A DNA stretch of 15,420 nucleotides, taken from the NCBI GenBank assembly GCA_002437285.1, contig DJOV01000015.1, forward strand, positions 1 to 15,420. The letters are read 5' to 3'. A program made the translations under genes and the position numbers. The stretch comes from Prevotella sp. UBA6429 (GTDB lineage Bacteria > Bacteroidota > Bacteroidia > Bacteroidales > Bacteroidaceae). This document shows positions 14,077 to 15,420 of this stretch, in pieces. The notes below the pieces were generated by a model. It saw only the letters and a program-made list of their open reading frames with translations, was not told the origin of the DNA and did not search any database. Position 1 is the first letter of the stretch, and each line of letters starts with the position of its first letter.

Positions 14077-15203
14077 AAGAGATGGACATCAAGCCACATT
14101 CCATTCTAGTTCGTGACCTTGTGGCAGGTTACTCTAACGACCCCAACCAGGGTGTTTATGCCTACGGCGGGAAGCTCAACGTGCGCCCTCCTTATCAGCG
14201 TGAGTTTCGTTATAATCTCAAGCAACAGCAAGCTGTGATAGATACCATATTGCAAGGGTATCCACTCAACATCATGTATTGGAGCGTGACGGATGATGGC
14301 ATCTATGAGATGATTGATGGGCAGCAGCGTACACTCTCCATCTGTGAATACTATGCGGATCATGGTTTTCACCTGGTGCGCGAGGGTCGTCCCGTGCTAT
14401 ATTATGACAACCTGACGGACAAGGAAAAAGAAGACTTTCTCAACTATGAGTTGACCGTCTATTTCTGTACGGGCACAGACAAGCAAAAACTCGATTGGTT
14501 TCGCGTGATCAACATTGCTGGTGAGAAGTTGCTCGACCAGGAGCTGCGCAACGCTGTCTATGTGGGACCCTTTGTGACCGATGCGCGCCGCTATTTCAGC
14601 AAGAACCTTTGCGTGGCCTATAAGGTGGGGAACAAATACTTGAAAGGAACGCCAGTGGAGCAAAGCTATCTTGAGACGGCGCTGAGATGGGCGGCACGCC
14701 ATGACGGGGTGGTGGACGCAAGCCCGATAGACAAGTATATGGCTCTGCACCAATGTGACCCCAATGCCAACAAGCTGTGGGCCTACTTCATGCAGGTCAT
14801 GACCTGGGTGCAAACAACCTTTCCCCACTATCGTCGGGAGATGAAGGGACTTGACTGGGGCGCGATGTTTGATTCGTTTGGTGATGGCGACTACGATGTG
14901 GACGCATTGGAAAAGCAAATCGCAGAACTGATGGAAAGCGATGAAATCACTCGCAAGGCAGGCATCTATCGCTATGTGCTGAGTCACGACCTGCGCGACT
15001 TGTGCTTCCGAACATTTGATCAGCGACAGAAGCGCGAGGCTTATGAGCGGCAGAAGGGCGTCTGTCCGCGTTGTGGCAAGCATTTCCCGATTGAGGAGAT
15101 GGAGGCCGACCATATCAAGCCTTGGATAGAGGGCGGTACCACGGTGGCCGACAACTGCCAGATGCTTTGTCAGTCGTGCAACAGGCGTAAGGGTGCCAAG
15201 TGA
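14073..15203 (+). CDS. DUF262-HNH nuclease, probable restriction partner
   Basis: A 376-residue protein with an N-terminal DUF262 domain and a C-terminal HNH nuclease. The DUF262 part shows RPPYQREFRY (38-47) and the hallmark DGQQRT (82-87), linked in related proteins to nucleotide binding. The middle (about 160-310) is helical and unassigned. The HNH part has two CxxC pairs (Cys331/Cys334 and Cys366/Cys369), the catalytic ADHIKPW (345-351, His347), and Asn361/Asn370. Related DUF262 nucleases occur in GmrSD, SspE and BrxU anti-phage systems. Here the 4-nt overlap with a methyltransferase suggests a restriction-modification pair, although modification-dependent cutting is possible. GC is about 53%, higher than the end of the preceding gene. 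A second start at Met4 is possible. All nuclease residues appear intact. Confidence 0.87.
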   Translation: MKEMDIKPHSILVRDLVAGYSNDPNQGVYAYGGKLNVRPPYQREFRYNLKQQQAVIDTILQGYPLNIMYWSVTDDGIYEMIDGQQRTLSICEYYADHGFHLVREGRPVLYYDNLTDKEKEDFLNYELTVYFCTGTDKQKLDWFRVINIAGEKLLDQELRNAVYVGPFVTDARRYFSKNLCVAYKVGNKYLKGTPVEQSYLETALRWAARHDGVVDASPIDKYMALHQCDPNANKLWAYFMQVMTWVQTTFPHYRREMKGLDWGAMFDSFGDGDYDVDALEKQIAELMESDEITRKAGIYRYVLSHDLRDLCFRTFDQRQKREAYERQKGVCPRCGKHFPIEEMEADHIKPWIEGGTTVADNCQMLCQSCNRRKGAK

Positions 15204-15311
15204 TGGCAGGCGCTTCATGGGGTGGGCACGTCAATGGAAGGCCCGATAACGATGGATTTTCCCTTGATTTGGCACAAAATGCAATCCTTGTGCAAAAAAG
15301 TAGGCGAAAAG

Positions 15312-15343
15312 TTTGGAGGTTTCCAAAAAAGTCTGTACCTTTG
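15312..15343 (+). promoter_or_regulatory. Promoter of the tRNA gene
   Basis: TTTG (15312-15315) and TACCTTTG (15336-15343) are 20 nt apart, a full consensus match. The flanking GGCGAAAAGTTTGGAG is nearly the same as at the lplA promoter. A small inverted repeat, GCACAA/TTGTGC (15272-15277 and 15288-15293), lies just upstream. Transcription would start near 15350, about 50 nt before the tRNA. Confidence 0.85.
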
Positions 15344-15398
15344 CACTCGCAATTCAGAAATCAAGCAACCAAGCAATTCTGAAGCGCAGCAAGGTCAT

Positions 15399-15420
15399 GC
15401 GTCCTTAGCTCAGCTGGTAG
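15399..15420 (+). tRNA. 5' end of a tRNA gene (cut by the window edge)
   Basis: The last 22 nt read GCGTCCT (acceptor strand), TA at positions 8-9, then the D-stem and loop GCTCAGCTGGTAG, a standard tRNA 5' half start. The anticodon lies outside the window, so the amino acid cannot be stated; the start is compatible with tRNA-Lys-like genes. The leader contains a 7-bp inverted repeat, TTCAGAA (15353-15359) and TTCTGAA (15377-15383), which may form a precursor hairpin. Confidence 0.85.

Noticed and set aside
12698..15203. IscB/HEARO-type RNA-guided HNH system
   Set aside because: The HNH protein has a DUF262 domain, not the RuvC-bridge helix arrangement of IscB, and a methyltransferase gene separates it from the RNA region.
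1..15420. CRISPR arrays, insertion sequences, integrases
   Set aside because: No regularly spaced repeats, no transposase or integrase motifs, and no terminal inverted repeats with target duplications were seen.

Overview
The window looks like chromosomal DNA of a Bacteroidales bacterium, probably a GC-rich Prevotella-like species. The evidence is the promoter type (-33 TTTG, about 20 nt, -7 TAnnTTTG, found before several genes), the lack of Shine-Dalgarno sequences, a DUF4491 gene coupled to rlmH, and a secreted GH106-type glycosidase. The genus is an inference.

Region 1 (1 to about 7000, + strand) is a complete glycine cleavage cluster: lplA - gcvT - gcvH - gcvPA - gcvPB - lpdA. It encodes the T, H, split P and L proteins together with a short lipoate ligase that could lipoylate GcvH at Lys58. 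A well-formed promoter lies just before lplA. The cluster is bracketed by a 19-bp sequence that recurs almost unchanged on both sides. Two further copies of its core form a 15-bp inverted repeat after lpdA.

Region 2 (about 7025 to 10700, - strand) reads DUF4491 membrane protein - rlmH - secreted GH106-like alpha-L-rhamnosidase. The first two genes overlap by 4 nt and share a promoter at 10667-10698.

Region 3 (10795 to 12616, + strand) is a full-length alpha-phosphohexomutase (phosphoglucomutase type) with a strong hairpin after its stop codon.

Region 4 (about 12617 to 15203, + strand) is the accessory part. A roughly 270-nt stretch has its own -7 element, several long nested complementary segments and a terminator-like end; I read it as a candidate structured non-coding RNA or leader of unknown class. 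It is followed by a promoter-like site covered by an inverted repeat, then an EcoRI-family adenine DNA methyltransferase overlapping by 4 nt (ATGA) a DUF262-HNH nuclease. The pair looks like a compact restriction-modification or related anti-phage module. Its GC content is lower than that of its neighbours, with a visible drop inside the methyltransferase gene.

Region 5 (15204 to the end) holds a strong promoter and the first 22 nt of a tRNA gene, cut by the window edge.
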